64,000 bases of DNA from Ypsolopha sequella (GCA_934047225.1 OW204009.1:18116898-18180897); one strand, 5' to 3'. Positions 15,001 through 23,048 are shown, counted from the first letter of the stretch. Program-made: numbers and translations. Notes: generated from the sequence alone by a model not told the origin.

Positions 15001-18000
15001 AGAGTACTGGTTGTACATATCTAGCCACCATGAGGTGGCAAGGAGGCAAAACTATGTAAGCAGCTAAGGTTCTTGAGAGGTGAGTCTGCGAGGTGCAAGG
15101 GGGTGTTATGACATTTTTCATCCCATCTATTCGAAAAACGACGATTGGTTCTTCAATAAGTGCGAACACAGTAGGTCTTTTCTGCAAAAGACTTTCATAG
15201 GGCAATAATGAGATTTGAATTTAGAACATGAATGTTGTTCCTTATAGTGTTTCGGGACCAAAGAGTTCGAACGAAAATATTTTATAAAAAAGTAACTGGC
15301 CGGTAATCTGGGCAGCGCGGCCGGCTGTGTTAAAAAAAATGAAATGATAAACGCGCGAACTACGTGCTCGGTACGAATACCATTCATAGCATAATTCGAA
15401 TTTTAATATAATTAAACAAAAATGGGTTCGTCAGATGGTGAAAGATAGTGTTACATTAACACCCGAAAATATAAGAAGAGACGCATTTAATGTGACAGAG
15501 AACCTATTAACATGTAAATCCCGAGAAAAATACTTGAAAGCGAATAATAATTTCCTCATAGGGAAAAATGCAAACGGAGCGAAGACTTTTTTGGAATCAG
15601 TTTTCTTGGCCTATTTCCAAAAATTTGCCTATTTCAAAGAAATAATCCTTTTCCGGATATCATTGTGTTAATAAATAAGTTATAGATGGGATGAAAAGTA
15701 GAGTGTCTCACACGGCCGCAAAATTATTTTTCCTCGGGCGACATATTTTGAATCCCTCGCTGCGCTCAAGATTCTACTCTAGAATCCTTCGCTCTGCTCT
15801 GGATTCAAAATAACGCCCTCGACGTAAAAATATTATTTTGCTCCCTTGTGATACAATCTACTATTACACTTCCAAACTGGAGCTTTGGTTCCGCTCTTAC
15901 AATTCCACTCTGGCCGGCTATTTAGGGTGGGCGCAGAGGCGGGAGGGTGTGTTGCTGTATGTATGTGTGTGTGTGATTCCCCTGGAAGTATAGGGTCCGT
16001 GGTGTCGCCACAAACCATCGACTCGCCACAAGTCAACCTGCAGTGACTGATTACACTGGACGTACTGGATTTTTCATATCTCGGGACTATGTAGTCCCGG
16101 ACTTTTGGGAGGCGTGTGTGGGGCCGAAGCCAACACGTAGATGCCCTTTAGACAATGTAATCTGTATGTGATGGATGTCACACTAACCAACGATTATCCC
16201 TGTACGTAGGTACTTTAGGAGTACACCCAAAGACAACCAGACTATTGGGTTAAGGTGCTATTTGGACTGGGTAACTGGGACTATGAAAGAAACTATGGCG
16301 CCTGCCCGACCTATGTTAATAAAACGGAAAAATGGGCAGGCGGAGACTCAATTAAATGGGCCCTCTAAACAGTCGCTCGCACGGAGAGGCAAGAGGGCAA
16401 CATTTGCTCAACGGCTAAAGGTTGGAGAGGTGTCACTGGACTTTAAACGACAATCACTTGCTCCCTGAAGGTCCAGATTCACGTGCCCACTCGCCACTTA
16501 CGTTTCACATCCACCCTTCGAGCATATAGCTCTTACTACAGAGGTGGGATCTGTCCCTCGTCATTGTTCAGTCCAGCCAGCCATCAAAGGCAAGCCGAAG
16601 ACGACGAACACGGCCTTTCCCGGGAGCACTTTCAGGTCTGTGGGATTGCTACTGCCCAACAGCTCGCCTCAAGCTGCCCTCCGTTATGCCATTGCCCTGT
16701 TACGGCTAACGTATTTTGTGCACGTTGTCTCAAGTGGCCTGAAGTTCGGCTCGGACGTAGGGTTGGATATTGAGAGGCTTATTATTGTTATCATTATTAT
16801 TACTTACTTACTGTGTGAATATTATAATTGAACGAGTGAGCGAAGCGAACGAAGTTCTCCGAGTCTACTCGAACAATCCGGCGTTTGTGTGTATGTATGT
16901 ATGAAGGTTTGTCCGACGATAACTCGAGTATCGTTGATCAGAACGTCATGCAATATGGTATTCGAATAAATGGGACAAAATAGTATATTTCGTGACGAGT
17001 ATAAAATGGCGGACTTTCTCACCCGAGGAATGAAGCTTACATTCCGAGGGTAAGAAAACCCATTTTTACTCGTTGCGAACGATACTTTTTCTACTACCTG
17101 ATTTATGTATTTAAATATTCAATTTTTTTTTTCAAATTTAATGCATTTTATGACTTTGCAAAGTGCGGCAAGGTTTTTACCTTTTTTTTCAGGCTTCGGC
17201 TGGTGGCTTTTATTTGTGGCCAGTATCATTTTGCGAAAAAAGAGTGTCAGACGCGATATAATCGATTATGTCGTGAATCGGAACGCAGGGAATTTCGATT
17301 GTAAAGACAAACTAAGGACGTCAAAAAGAACCTAATTTAGCATGAAATGAAGACAAACGTCAAAAAGAACCTAATTTTGCAATAAATGAGATTTCAATAC
17401 GATATCATTCCGCAACGGGGCCCGGAAAGTTCGATTTTCAAAATTAATTTCGACTATTAAATGGAACTTTTTCATGAAGGTAGTAGAAATAGTACATTGT
17501 TCACCGAGGGAAGAAAGGGGAACATTACCAACGAGGGTGTAGTTTGAGGCCCGAGGCGAAGCCAAGGGCCTCAATACACACGGGTTGGGAATCGCACTTT
17601 CTCCCGAGTGATACATGGTGCTTTATACTACACCTGCGAGGAAATAGTATAATTTTACTTTAAATCAAGATACAATAAAAGGAACCGACTGACTCGCGTG
17701 CGATTGTCACTTTTTATTTCCTTCTTGTTTTTTTTGTGTACAGGAAAAGCAAGTGGCCAGTATCATTTTTCGAGTTTTATGTACGAGTTCGCAAAATAAT
17801 ACTGGCCACTTGGCCACTTGCTCATTCTTTATGTTATTTAAAAAAAAAACAGCACGTTAACAATGGATTTGCATATACCTTTTCTGCCCGCTCAAGCACG
17901 TTAACAATGAATTTCCATACACTTTTTCCGCCCGGATATTTGTATGACAGTAATGACGTATTTTCTGCATCGATTTCAAAAAAGTAAGAAGGTACTTTCC

Positions 18001-21000
18001 GAGCAGGTGTAGTATAAAAGAATTTTTAAGTTTGAACATGGGTCAAGTCGGTTAAGACTGAATCGTGAGTTCACAGTTTGGGGCGAACTGCTATACTTAA
18101 TAATAAATTCGAAATACCTATGATGTACCTTTGCTAAGTTTATGGCATGTTTTACAGTTATTTAAGAAGCTACTATACATTTGTTATGGTCACATGTGCT
18201 GCTGTTTCTAGTATTATCTAAATTAAAACCTGTATTTACATGTTTATTTACTTTACTATACTTAACTTTATTTTTTTAATTTCCTTTCAATTTTGTAATC
18301 ACAATGTTTGGGTTTCTCCTTTTAAGTTTTACAAAAATTTGTATTAGAAGATGCAGACATAGATATGGTTTTTATTACTACTTAAGCTGAAGGCTATCGA
18401 AAAGACAGTCATGTCTACCAAATAAACGAATACAAATGAACTTACCACTCTGATCATAGGGAACTGCGTGGGCACCGAAGGTCTGAAATAACCAAAATGC
18501 CCCAATATTATAACTCATTAAGCTTTAACGTTCAACCAAATAATGCGTTCAATTCATAGCCTCCTTTACGAGGGGGGGGGGGGGGGTGCATACACAAGAA
18601 CTGGTAGCTAGACTCTAAATAAACACTTTACGGTGTTACTATAGGATGGATGGATTCCTAAGGCTATGGTTCAGTTTGATCGCTGGACGACTCCAGCTTA
18701 ACTTAAAGCAGATTGACAGCAAATTGATCACGTCCTAAGATGCAAGCTTCGTCGATTTTGCTTTTTGAGCTGCTTTATAGAGACGTAGTTAGATGTCGCT
18801 AGATAAAACTTATGAATGTTTTAATAGATACTCGTATATTACATAAATGCTCCATCCATCCATCCATCAGCCTGTCTTCGTCCACTGCTGGACATATGTC
18901 TTATCAAGATTTCGCCACTGTTCGCGATCCTGGAAGAAATACCCATACTCACACACGCTGGGCAGGCGGGTTGGTGAGCGTGGTGCGGAAACCCTCGCAC
19001 CGGTGACGCCACTGTCCTTCGTCAGTCTGTTTTATATAAGGGCCGGCAATTGGGAATGGATATTCCACCATCAATTGGTCCCAGACGTGGTGGGCCACCT
19101 GGTTTGTGCCTGATTGAGATCTGTCCTCTCACTCTCCCACGAATAACTTCGGGATGGTTTGTGAGTAAGATGGTGGTAGGACAGTCGAGTCTGGCATCAG
19201 CTAAATGCTCAGTCAACTATATTGTACTATATGTATCTGTATGTATCTGTATATATAAAATTCAAAGTCCTGACTGACTGACTTGACTGACTGACTGACT
19301 GACTGACTGACTGATATATCAACGCACAGCCTAAACCGTTGGTTCTATAGACTTGAAATTTTGCATATAAATATCTTATATAGTGTAGGCATCAACTAAG
19401 AAAGGATTTTTCAAAATTCACCCCCTACGGGGGTGAAATGGGTGTCCAAAGATTGTATGGGGAAACAAGATTAGTTAGACAATTTTTTTTTGAGACTTCA
19501 CAGGAGTACTCCTATCCATAAATTAGTAAACATGTGCTTCAGGTTTTTTCAGAATTGAACCCCTAAAAGGAGGAAATGGGGTGACAAAGTCTGAAAATCA
19601 ACATGGGTATCGTTTGTATGGTTTATCGGGTCGCTGATTACGAAAACAACAACGATTTTAAAATCCAACGTGGTAGACGTAAAAAAGGCTTTTCCAGAAT
19701 TCAACCCCTAAAAGGGGGAATCGGGTGACAAAGTCTGAAAAACAACATGGGTATCGTTTGTATGGTTTACCGGGTCGCTGATTACGAAAAAAACAACGAT
19801 TTCTAAATCCAACGTAGTGGACGTGAAATACCATCATCCCCTCTTGGGGTGCGATGGGATTGAAATGTTGAAATGTGTAAATATCAATATGGGTGTCGTT
19901 TTTATGTTTTTTTGGGACGTTAATTACGAAAATGGCATCGATTTTGAAATTTAATATAGTGGACATGAAAATTCTTGAAAGTATGTGTGACAGAGCAAAT
20001 CGGGTGTAACAGACGGACAGACAGACAGCCACTTTTAAGGTATCTATATATCTATATATCTGTCTATATATCTATCTATCTATATCCTAGCAAAATATCT
20101 TTGGAACGGAAGGTGGTACATCCCTAGGGGTTGGACCATGGGGTACCAAAAAAATATTTTTTTTAAATGTCAAAACTTTGACGGCCTGTATCTCCCAAAC
20201 GGCTGGAGTTAGACTCATGTTGATAGTGTCTAGGAAAAGGTCTCGACGAGATTTACCTGCCGAAAGTGTCAAAACTTTACAGGCCCGTATCTCCCAAACG
20301 GTTGATGCTAGACCCATGTTCATGGTACTCTAAAAAAACGGCTAGGCGAGACCTAGATGACGGCAAAAAATTTGTCGAAAAAAAAATTGCCAAAATTTTG
20401 ATCGGTCATATCTCCCGAACGGCTAATTGTAAGGAGTTCGGGTTTCAACTATAGTGATTGCAAGCTGGGGCTACAAGATTAAAAAAAAAATTGAATTTGA
20501 CAGGTTTTGACAGTTTTTTGACAGGTCCAAAAATGTATTCCAATTTGCATGAAACTCGGTATCAAGGGGAATTTTTTTGACGACTGATAGGGATTTTGAC
20601 ACATTTTTGGAAACACTTCGTTCGGTGAGTCCCCGTATTTGGCACTCTGGCGAGGCCGAAGAACGAGCATGTGAGGACGGAGAACGCGCCCGCGTGGCCG
20701 AAGGCCTAGCAGGGCGCATTCGTAGTCCAAGCATGCGAGTTTTTCGGCCAAGTACTACGCCTTGACTCCCAGAGGGAGTTCTCACTTATAATGTTTGTTT
20801 CTGAAAAAAATGTAGTTTGTTTCCTGTAGGCCACGCGGGTGAAGCCGCGGGCGGAAGCTAATATTCTATATTATAAACATAATATATACTCGTACATTAT
20901 AAACAGATACCTACATGAAGTGATAAAATACGAGTACTACTATATTTATATCCGTCTATAATCTTTATATATATCTATCTTCAGTGGTAGGCTGTGCGTT

Positions 21001-21115
21001 CTCTATCAGTCAGTCACACTTAGTGATAGGTAGAAGATATAAAGAAAGTATAATAAAGTATTCCACTTACGCTTAGCACCACGACGACAAGACTGAACAA
21101 AATGTGGGACTTCAT
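1..21115 (-). CDS. Gene 1: secreted Gly/Ser/Ala/Gln-rich silk-like protein (spliced, 3' end outside window)
   Basis: I assembled this gene from splice sites and reading frame. Exon 1 (21115-21071) encodes MKSHILFSLVVVVLS. Exon 2 (18482-18446) continues TFGAHAVPYDQS. Together they form a signal peptide with likely cleavage after AHA, so the product should be secreted. Exon 3 (11012-10722) is Gly/Gln/Tyr/Asn-rich, exons 4 and 5 (10567-10517 and 9016-8963) are Ala-runs with Ser, and the duplicated exons at 303-238 and 51-1 are Gly/Ser-rich. Exon 1 ends in phase 0, exon 2 in phase 1, and every later exon except the truncated copy at 488-521 is phase 1 at both ends, so whole exons can be added without breaking frame. 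Introns are packed with transposons. The composition and exon-unit duplication suggest a silk (sericin or fibroin-like) or other structural secreted protein. I do not recognise the family. The stop codon is not in the window. Exons may be missing between 8963 and 521. Confidence 0.72.
238..303 (-). CDS. Gene 1 duplicated Gly/Ser-rich exon (copy 2)
   Basis: A 66-bp exon, acceptor TTGATTTTCAG and donor AATA|GTAGGT, phase 1 at both ends. It encodes 21 residues starting RGYGGSSAAGSS and ending GSSYN. It matches copy 1 at 1-51 with a few substitutions, several of them Gly-to-Ser, as expected for concerted drift in a repetitive protein. Confidence 0.65.
488..521 (-). pseudogene. Gene 1 truncated duplicate exon (copy 3)
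   Basis: The 3' half of the Gly/Ser exon seen at 238-303 is present, ending in the same ATA|GTAGGT donor. The 5' half is replaced by unrelated AT-rich DNA, and no phase-1 acceptor can be found. It marks the edge of the tandem duplication and is probably not spliced in the same way as the intact copies. Confidence 0.45.
526..2390. other. Intronic DNA of gene 1, no recognised gene
   Basis: AT-rich with scattered short ORFs that I cannot assign. On the minus strand, 1387-1455 reads as a Gly/Ser/Gln-rich stretch (DSGSSGGSSRGSSGNRQSQQ) followed by a stop. It has a possible phase-1 donor (TCCG|GTAATA) but no matching acceptor, so it may be a decayed or alternative exon of gene 1. Confidence 0.4.
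1258..1319. mobile_element. 62-bp internally deleted MITE
   Basis: Ends TTACTATTGCCGAAT and, on the other strand, TTACCATCGCCAAAT, with ATATTTGT-CACTACAAATAT between. The same ends bound a longer copy at 45392-45847. Related sequence also occurs near 40750-40960 and 60390-60560. Confidence 0.55.
2390..3075 (-). mobile_element. Dispersed GGGTTCCGTA-family repeat
   Basis: Ends at its right edge with the minus-strand signature CCGGCTAAGTGCGAGTC...CTAGGGTTCCGTA. The body has the same ordered blocks as the copies at 4978-6335, 21525-21890 and 62536-63050: an AACCGCTTTA block, a paired CCA-GTTTTGGAGA block, and an AAATATAGC-CAAAC block. No ORF, so non-autonomous. Superfamily not determined. Confidence 0.6.
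3080..4220. other. No recognised gene
   Basis: Repetitive AT-rich intronic DNA of gene 1. A 96-codon minus-strand ORF at 3712-4002 has no recognisable domain and is probably chance. Confidence 0.35.
4277..4666 (-). pseudogene. Retroelement C-terminal nuclease-like fragment (copy A)
   Basis: Encodes a segment with the motif (R/W)DATCVDT, an Ala-rich stretch, KRRKYA, then FVPFGVETLGPWGPDARRL and QRISLAIQRGNAASLLG. The same ordered motifs occur at 56029-56502, 58875-59423 and 33735-33820. I recognise it as a widespread invertebrate mobile-element ORF that normally lies downstream of a reverse transcriptase. The PDG...WDATCVDT pattern looks like a PD-(D/E)xK nuclease core, but that is inference. 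This copy lacks the upstream Cys-His cluster and the PDG motif, so it is a fragment. Confidence 0.55.
4978..6335. mobile_element. Two GGGTTCCGTA-family repeats in inverted orientation
   Basis: The left copy starts CGGTCAAGTGCGAGTCAGAC...CTAGGGTTCCGTA and ends near 5637 with ACGGACGGACGGACAGCGGAG and TACGGAACCCC. The right copy is the reverse complement, ending GTCTGATTCGCACTTGGCCGG at about 6331. The pair could fold into a hairpin several hundred bases long. No coding capacity. Confidence 0.7.
6340..7515. other. No recognised gene
   Basis: Intronic DNA of gene 1. I see no splice-compatible coding exon and no element with clear ends. Confidence 0.35.
7521..7782. mobile_element. 262-bp MITE with TA target site
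   Basis: Terminal inverted repeats begin CAAGGTGACTTTTTGATCAT and extend about 50 bp. TA dinucleotides flank both ends, which fits a Tc1/mariner-type non-autonomous element. A half copy with similar sequence lies near 60680-60800. Confidence 0.65.
7868..7914 (-). other. Conserved hairpin motif CTGATGAC-stem-GAAATATA (copy H1)
   Basis: Minus strand: CTGATGAC, then a perfect stem GGCCTCA/TGAGGCC around CTGA, then GAAATATATCG. Four other copies (25261-25300, 25353-25397, 41281-41327, 41368-41413) keep most of the flanking boxes while the stem bases change and stay paired. It resembles a hammerhead ribozyme core but has one extra base before stem II. Confidence 0.5.
7960..8143 (+). repeat. Partial copy of the arm of the 41801-42351 foldback element
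   Basis: From ATTAAATGAGACTTGAGG to GTTACGCCTCACACT the sequence matches the left outer part of the foldback element and its left flank almost exactly, then diverges at a CACACT run. The shared flank shows that both derive from a larger repeat. Confidence 0.7.
8310..8560 (+). pseudogene. 3' end of an RTE-like LINE (copy 1)
   Basis: Decayed relative of 10176-10450. The C-terminal coding remnant is disrupted; the intact version at 10345-10409 shows the family ending. It lies in the gene 1 intron after exon 5. Confidence 0.55.
8610..8947 (-). mobile_element. SINE-like repeat with 7-bp target duplication
   Basis: The direct repeat TAAAACA flanks the element at 8603-8609 and 8948-8954. The homologous intron at 10500-10516 has the uninterrupted sequence ATATAAAACATAACCTAC, so it serves as an empty site. 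The element carries CATCC repeats, reads TACTAATATTATAAATGCG at its 5' side (minus strand) and ends GGGCAAAAGCTAG. This family is abundant in Lepidoptera. Confidence 0.7.
8963..9016 (-). CDS. Gene 1 exon 5 (Ala/Ser-rich)
   Basis: A 54-bp exon (acceptor CTGTTCTCAG, donor AGTG|GTAGGT), phase 1 at both ends. It encodes SQEAAT, five Ala, then SSASSS, and is clearly a paralogue of exon 4. The intron before it (9017-10516) was enlarged by a foldback element at 9072-10107 and an RTE-like fragment. The intron after it was hit by a SINE-like element at 8610-8947 only 15 bp past the donor. Confidence 0.68.
9099..9329. mobile_element. 231-bp MITE, CTG target site (copy 1)
   Basis: Imperfect inverted repeats of about 55 bp (CTATTGTGTATCTCTAGTTG near each end). 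Flanked by CAG/CTG at 9096-9098 and 9330-9332; the uninterrupted right arm of the host element reads GGGCCCTGGAGGG, showing a 3-bp CTG duplication with one mutated base. A 231-bp sister copy is at 56628-56858, flanked by CTG on both sides. Confidence 0.75.
9350..9569. mobile_element. 220-bp MITE with TAA target duplication
   Basis: Inverted repeats of about 50 bp starting CCCCCGGTTTCTGAAAGGCC. TAA lies at 9347-9349 and 9570-9572, and the intact right arm of the host element has a single CTTAAATC at this point. A 3-bp TAA site suggests a PIF/Harbinger-type element; this is inference. Confidence 0.75.
10176..10450 (+). pseudogene. 3' end of an RTE-like LINE (copy 2)
   Basis: The frame at 10345-10409 reads TEDSQKWRNIGEAYVQQWTN TG then stop, the typical C-terminus of RTE-clade endonuclease-reverse transcriptase proteins. 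The upstream part is non-coding or decayed. It is followed by an ATGGATGG tail. Confidence 0.65.
10517..10567 (-). CDS. Gene 1 exon 4 (poly-Ala)
   Basis: A 51-bp exon (acceptor CTGTTCTCAG, donor CTA|GTAGGT), phase 1 at both ends. It encodes SQD, seven Ala, then SSAATA. The intron separating it from exon 3 is only 154 bp and is similar in sequence to the introns between the duplicated exons at 1-490, which marks all of them as copies of one exon-intron unit. Confidence 0.7.
10722..11012 (-). CDS. Gene 1 exon 3 (Gly/Gln/Tyr/Asn-rich)
   Basis: A 291-bp exon, phase 1 in and phase 1 out, with acceptor TTTTTTAAG and donor ACAA|GTACCA. It encodes 97 residues without a stop. The sequence starts GFGSQLGISDNFPNFG, has GG, GQ and YY clusters (for example GGFGQQYYGGQQNYVGQ), and two related aromatic patches, DYFKNYGQN and YKDYFNNF, near its ends. 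There are no cysteines. This low-complexity, Gly- and Tyr-rich composition is typical of silk, cuticle or cocoon proteins. The reading frame is not the one of the longest ORF here, which is a shadow. Confidence 0.72.
11282..11745 (+). repeat. Jockey-like LINE 3' UTR fragment holding a hAT MITE
   Basis: 11282-11451 and 11715-11745 match, in opposite orientation, the 3' UTR and A-rich tail of the LINE at 25510-25982. The match runs from GTGCTCTAAGTCAATTCAC to GGTAGGT and a (AAAT)n tail. The only large difference is the MITE insertion. Confidence 0.7.
11452..11706. mobile_element. 255-bp hAT-type MITE
   Basis: Perfect-looking inverted repeats start CAGTGGCGTGCACAGAACTT and extend about 110 bp. 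The 8-bp direct repeat CCTGTAAT flanks it (11444-11451 and 11707-11714). The paralogous LINE tail at 25555-25562 (ATTACAGG on plus) is an empty site with one copy of the 8-mer. CAGTG ends and an 8-bp duplication mark the hAT superfamily. Confidence 0.85.
11882..12300 (-). repeat. Helitron-like or SINE-like repeat fragment
   Basis: The minus strand ends CGCCGGGTCAGCTAG followed by T, with a GAAGT(CAA)-type palindromic stretch before it, a signature common in lepidopteran dispersed repeats. The 5' boundary could not be fixed. Confidence 0.4.
12300..13320. other. Intronic repeats, no recognised gene
   Basis: 12480-12660 is related to sequence at 43575-43810 (ATGCAAGTGCTC, GGCTAACCTGCA, ACGGCTCTGGATA blocks). 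No coding evidence. Confidence 0.4.
12912..12960. repeat. Perfect 20-bp inverted repeat with 9-bp loop
   Basis: CTCAGAATAAGGAATATTCC, a loop TTATTCTTA, then the exact reverse complement. Each arm also contains the palindrome GGAATATTCC. Confidence 0.85.
13322..13728. mobile_element. Probable 407-bp TIR element
   Basis: Ends CCTCAGCCACACG and CGTGTGGCTGAGG are inverted repeats. The interior is GC-richer than its surroundings (GTGGCGAGGG-type repeats). No target duplication could be defined. Confidence 0.5.
13779..14048 (-). pseudogene. Non-LTR retrotransposon C-terminal fragment
   Basis: Contains VLMDRAQSRVFLVDITIPH followed by N-E-T-L-V-K-A-K-T-E-K-RRKYLKL, a conserved tail of many insect LINE polyproteins downstream of the reverse transcriptase. 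The rest is frameshifted. Confidence 0.6.
14720..15012 (-). pseudogene. RTE-like LINE 3' fragment (family 2, copy 1)
   Basis: Related to 18850-19215 and 55745-56090: CATCCATCAGCCTG start, CCCTCGCACCAGTGACG and TATATAAGGGCCGGC blocks. On the minus strand the best copy reads DRREWQSPGKAYVQQWTN near its end, an RTE-type C-terminus. This copy is more degenerate. Confidence 0.5.
15112..15700. mobile_element. Possible TIR element carrying a tyrosine-recombinase-like fragment
   Basis: Short inverted ends TTTCATCCCATCTAT / ATAGATGGGATGAAA bracket this stretch. Within it, 15435-15640 (plus) reads VTENLLTCKSREKYLKANNNF and SVFLAYFQKF, which resembles the N-terminal SAM-like segment of Crypton-type tyrosine recombinases. 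The start (ATGGGTTCGTCAGATGG) is out of frame, so it is broken. The identification is tentative. Confidence 0.38.
15700..18440. other. Unclassified repetitive intronic DNA
   Basis: No gene recognised. Items seen: a GTGTATGTGTGTGT run near 15960; a GC-richer non-coding block at 16080-16750; repeated GTGGCCAGTATCATTTT at 17216 and 17752, the second forming a 61-bp hairpin 17751-17812; TGCTC-rich repeats at 17850-17990. Confidence 0.35.
18446..18482 (-). CDS. Gene 1 exon 2 (end of signal peptide)
   Basis: A 37-bp exon between acceptor TTGGTTATTTCAG and donor AGTG|GTAAGT. It enters in phase 0 and leaves in phase 1, reading TFGAHAVPYDQS plus one base. It supplies an A-X-A type signal peptidase site (AHA|V) to the hydrophobic core from exon 1. 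The fit of both frame and function supports the join. Confidence 0.75.
18572..18586 (+). repeat. Poly-G run (15 G)
   Basis: Uninterrupted G tract in AT-rich DNA, 90 bp upstream (gene 1 sense) of exon 2. It could form a quadruplex on the plus strand, or be a fragile assembly point. Confidence 0.8.
18848..19215 (-). pseudogene. RTE-like LINE 3' fragment (family 2, copy 2)
   Basis: CATCCATCAGCCTG, GGACATATGTCTTATC, CCTCGCACCGGTGACGCC and TATATAAGGGCCGGC blocks match 55745-56090. Coding remnants are in several frames. Immediately followed by the Helitron-like element. Confidence 0.55.
19246..20861 (+). mobile_element. Helitron-like non-autonomous element (copy 1)
   Basis: Begins TCTGTATATATAAAATTCAA directly after an A and ends GGCGGAAGCTAA directly before a T. 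A CGCGG/CCGCG hairpin lies about 8 bases before the terminal CTAA, and no target duplication is seen. These are the classic Helitron hallmarks (5' TC, 3' hairpin plus CTRR, insertion between A and T). The body has (CTGA)n and (TATC)n microsatellites and no ORF of note. A related copy is at 34295-35885. Confidence 0.65.
21071..21115 (-). CDS. Gene 1 exon 1 (start codon and signal-peptide core)
   Basis: The ATG at 21115 opens 15 codons with a hydrophobic core (ILFSLVVVVL), then a consensus donor AGC|GTAAGT in phase 0. An earlier ATG ten bases upstream is followed by a stop after two codons, so the second ATG is the better start. A TATA box lies about 45 bases upstream, giving a short leader, as is common for strongly expressed insect secretory genes. 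Confidence 0.78.
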
Positions 21116-21157
21116 CTCTTCATCTACTTGACTATCATTGCCATACAAATGTGGACC

Positions 21158-21165
21158 CTTTTATA
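21158..21165 (-). promoter_or_regulatory. TATA box of gene 1
   Basis: On the minus strand the sequence reads TATAAAAGGG. The start ATG follows about 43-50 bases downstream, with a TCAAGT initiator-like site near 21130. Spacing from TATA to the presumed start site is about 30 bases, which fits a core RNA polymerase II promoter. Confidence 0.7.
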
Positions 21166-22395
21166 CCTCGAACCAAACTGCATCGAACTTAAGTAAATAG
21201 TCAATAAATTAACAAAAAACAAAAGGGTACCCCTGTATTTAAGTCAATTTGAGAACACTTGTGTAAATACTTATTTACTTGCAGTTTTATTTACGCTTCG
21301 CTATTAATTTTAAAATCTATTGTCACCTAATCAGAAGCAAACATGGTGTAATGAGCTGCAGTATAGTTATTAAAGATGACATTATGTAGCTCGAATGTCC
21401 TTTGTCAGTACCATGCGTCTACCTACAGTTTTCTCCGATAGAGGACACATCATCAACCTTCTGAGCCGAGGCCTCAGTGCAGGGGGCACTCAGGTGAATG
21501 TGTTAATAATAAAAAACCTGACGAGAGCGAGTCAGACTCGCGTACCTAGGGTTCCGTATTTCGACAGTTTTGGGAATTTTGTCATTTTGTTTTCGTGAAT
21601 TTCTCAACCGCTATATTTTCCTGTAATCTTTTCACATTTTTCGGTCAACCACTTTTGGAGATAAGGGATAGACACACTTTTTTGTGGTTGTTCAAGGATT
21701 TCTCGAAATATATGCAAGTAAATATAGCCAAACTATATTTTTACAATCAACTATTTGAATTTGTGGATATATTAATAATTTGCAATATTCCGCTAAACAC
21801 TCTTACCATGCTATTCAAAATGCAGACTCAAGCACCGCCCGTCCTCACGCATCAAATATGCACAAGCAAAGCAAGCAGTACGAGCACAAAATAAAGCAAT
21901 CTTAAATAACAAGCAAGAAAACTTATTGCTTATTAAGATTGCTTTATTATAACAACAAGGAAAAAGAAAAAAATATTTAGCAATCTTTTTATGAGTTTTC
22001 TACGCCAGAAAGAAAATGTCCCAAGAGAAAAAGAAGAGAAGTCTATGCCTTGTGGATTTGTGTAAAAATTAAGGCATTATATCTTTTTCCTAAAGATGAA
22101 AGTCGTAAAGCGCAATGAGTACAAGCCATCGTACATTTTAAACCTGGACGGACCATAACAAAGCATTCGCACATATGCTCAGCACACATGTCAGTCAACC
22201 AACGAGCGTATGTGACGTGACGTGACGCAATGTTTTTTTTATCCAATCGTTTTGGCTTTGGCACCTAGTTACGTAGTCAGTTCAACGCCATCTACAGAGT
22301 TCTTGGAAAGTATGTTTTTTATAATACTAAAAAAAAACCTCTCATTGTAACGCCAAACTCTAATCGATTGCTTGAATCGATTAGAAAACATTATT
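21166..22395. other. Upstream region of gene 1; repeats
   Basis: No gene. 21525-21890 is a GGGTTCCGTA-family copy. 21765-21830 matches 53265-53335 in reverse. A small hairpin (AAAGCAATCTTAA ... TTAAGATTGCTTT) is at about 21892-21948. Confidence 0.5.
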
Positions 22396-22396
22396 T

Positions 22397-22723
22397 TTGT
22401 TAATCTATGGCTGCAACATAATTTTTGTCTATGGTCACTTTGTTCTGTTCTCATCCCTCTATAATCAGAGAGCAATAATTTGTGTGTTCTCCGATAAAAA
22501 TGGTTGCGATTTAACCTGTATTCTTAGGAAAGAGAAATATTCAACGGAACTCTCTGGTTTTATTGAAGAAAACTATCAGTCCTTACGCCCTATGCCTGCG
22601 GAAGATATCATTTCAGAATTGGGAAGAAGAACAGCAGTGATTGATGTCCACGAGTGGGCTGTGAAGCTGAGCCGCGAACAAACGAAGAATTTGCAAGGTC
22701 AGAGATTTCCTGTTTTGTTTTAG
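22397..22723 (+). CDS. Unidentified ORF, possible gene or transposon fragment
   Basis: The downstream two-thirds (from about 22490) has a protein-like, charged, well-mixed composition: KEKYSTELSGFIEENYQSL, PAEDIISELGRRTAVIDVHEW, AVKLSREQTKNLQGQRF. An AG acceptor-like site precedes it (ATAATCAG at about 22470), and CAAG|GTCAGA near the end could be a donor, so it may be one exon. I recognise no family. Confidence 0.3.
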   Translation: MLIYGCNIIFVYGHFVLFSSLYNQRAIICVFSDKNGCDLTCILRKEKYSTELSGFIEENYQSLRPMPAEDIISELGRRTAVIDVHEWAVKLSREQTKNLQGQRFPVLF

Positions 22724-23040
22724 ACGACTACAACTGTGAAAATTCTGCGTATTTAGTTGAAGATTTTGCGTTTCACCTGTGAATTAAAAGTTGAAGACTG
22801 AATTTCACCATTGAACTACAAGTTTCGTCAAAAAAAAAACGTCCTTGGTAACAACCGGAGCGTGGCAAAAACCTACAAGAAATTAGTGAACTATCGACGT
22901 GACAGCCCGTTACAGCAGTATTTGCGTGTGTGAGTGAATAGCAAATATTACGTTTTTGGACGTTAAGAAACTAATTAGGTAGTTATTATTAGTAGTGGTA
23001 TTTTGGACGTTAAGAAACTAATTAGGTAGGTACCTACACT
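22724..23040. other. No recognised gene
   Basis: Contains a short direct repeat (ACGTTAAGAAACTAATTAGGTAG at about 22960 and 23010). Nothing else. Confidence 0.35.
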
Positions 23041-23048
23041 ACGGGTAT

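Noticed and set aside
19270..19310. (CTGA)n run as an independent microsatellite
   Set aside because: It belongs to the 5' part of the Helitron-like element and recurs in the second copy.
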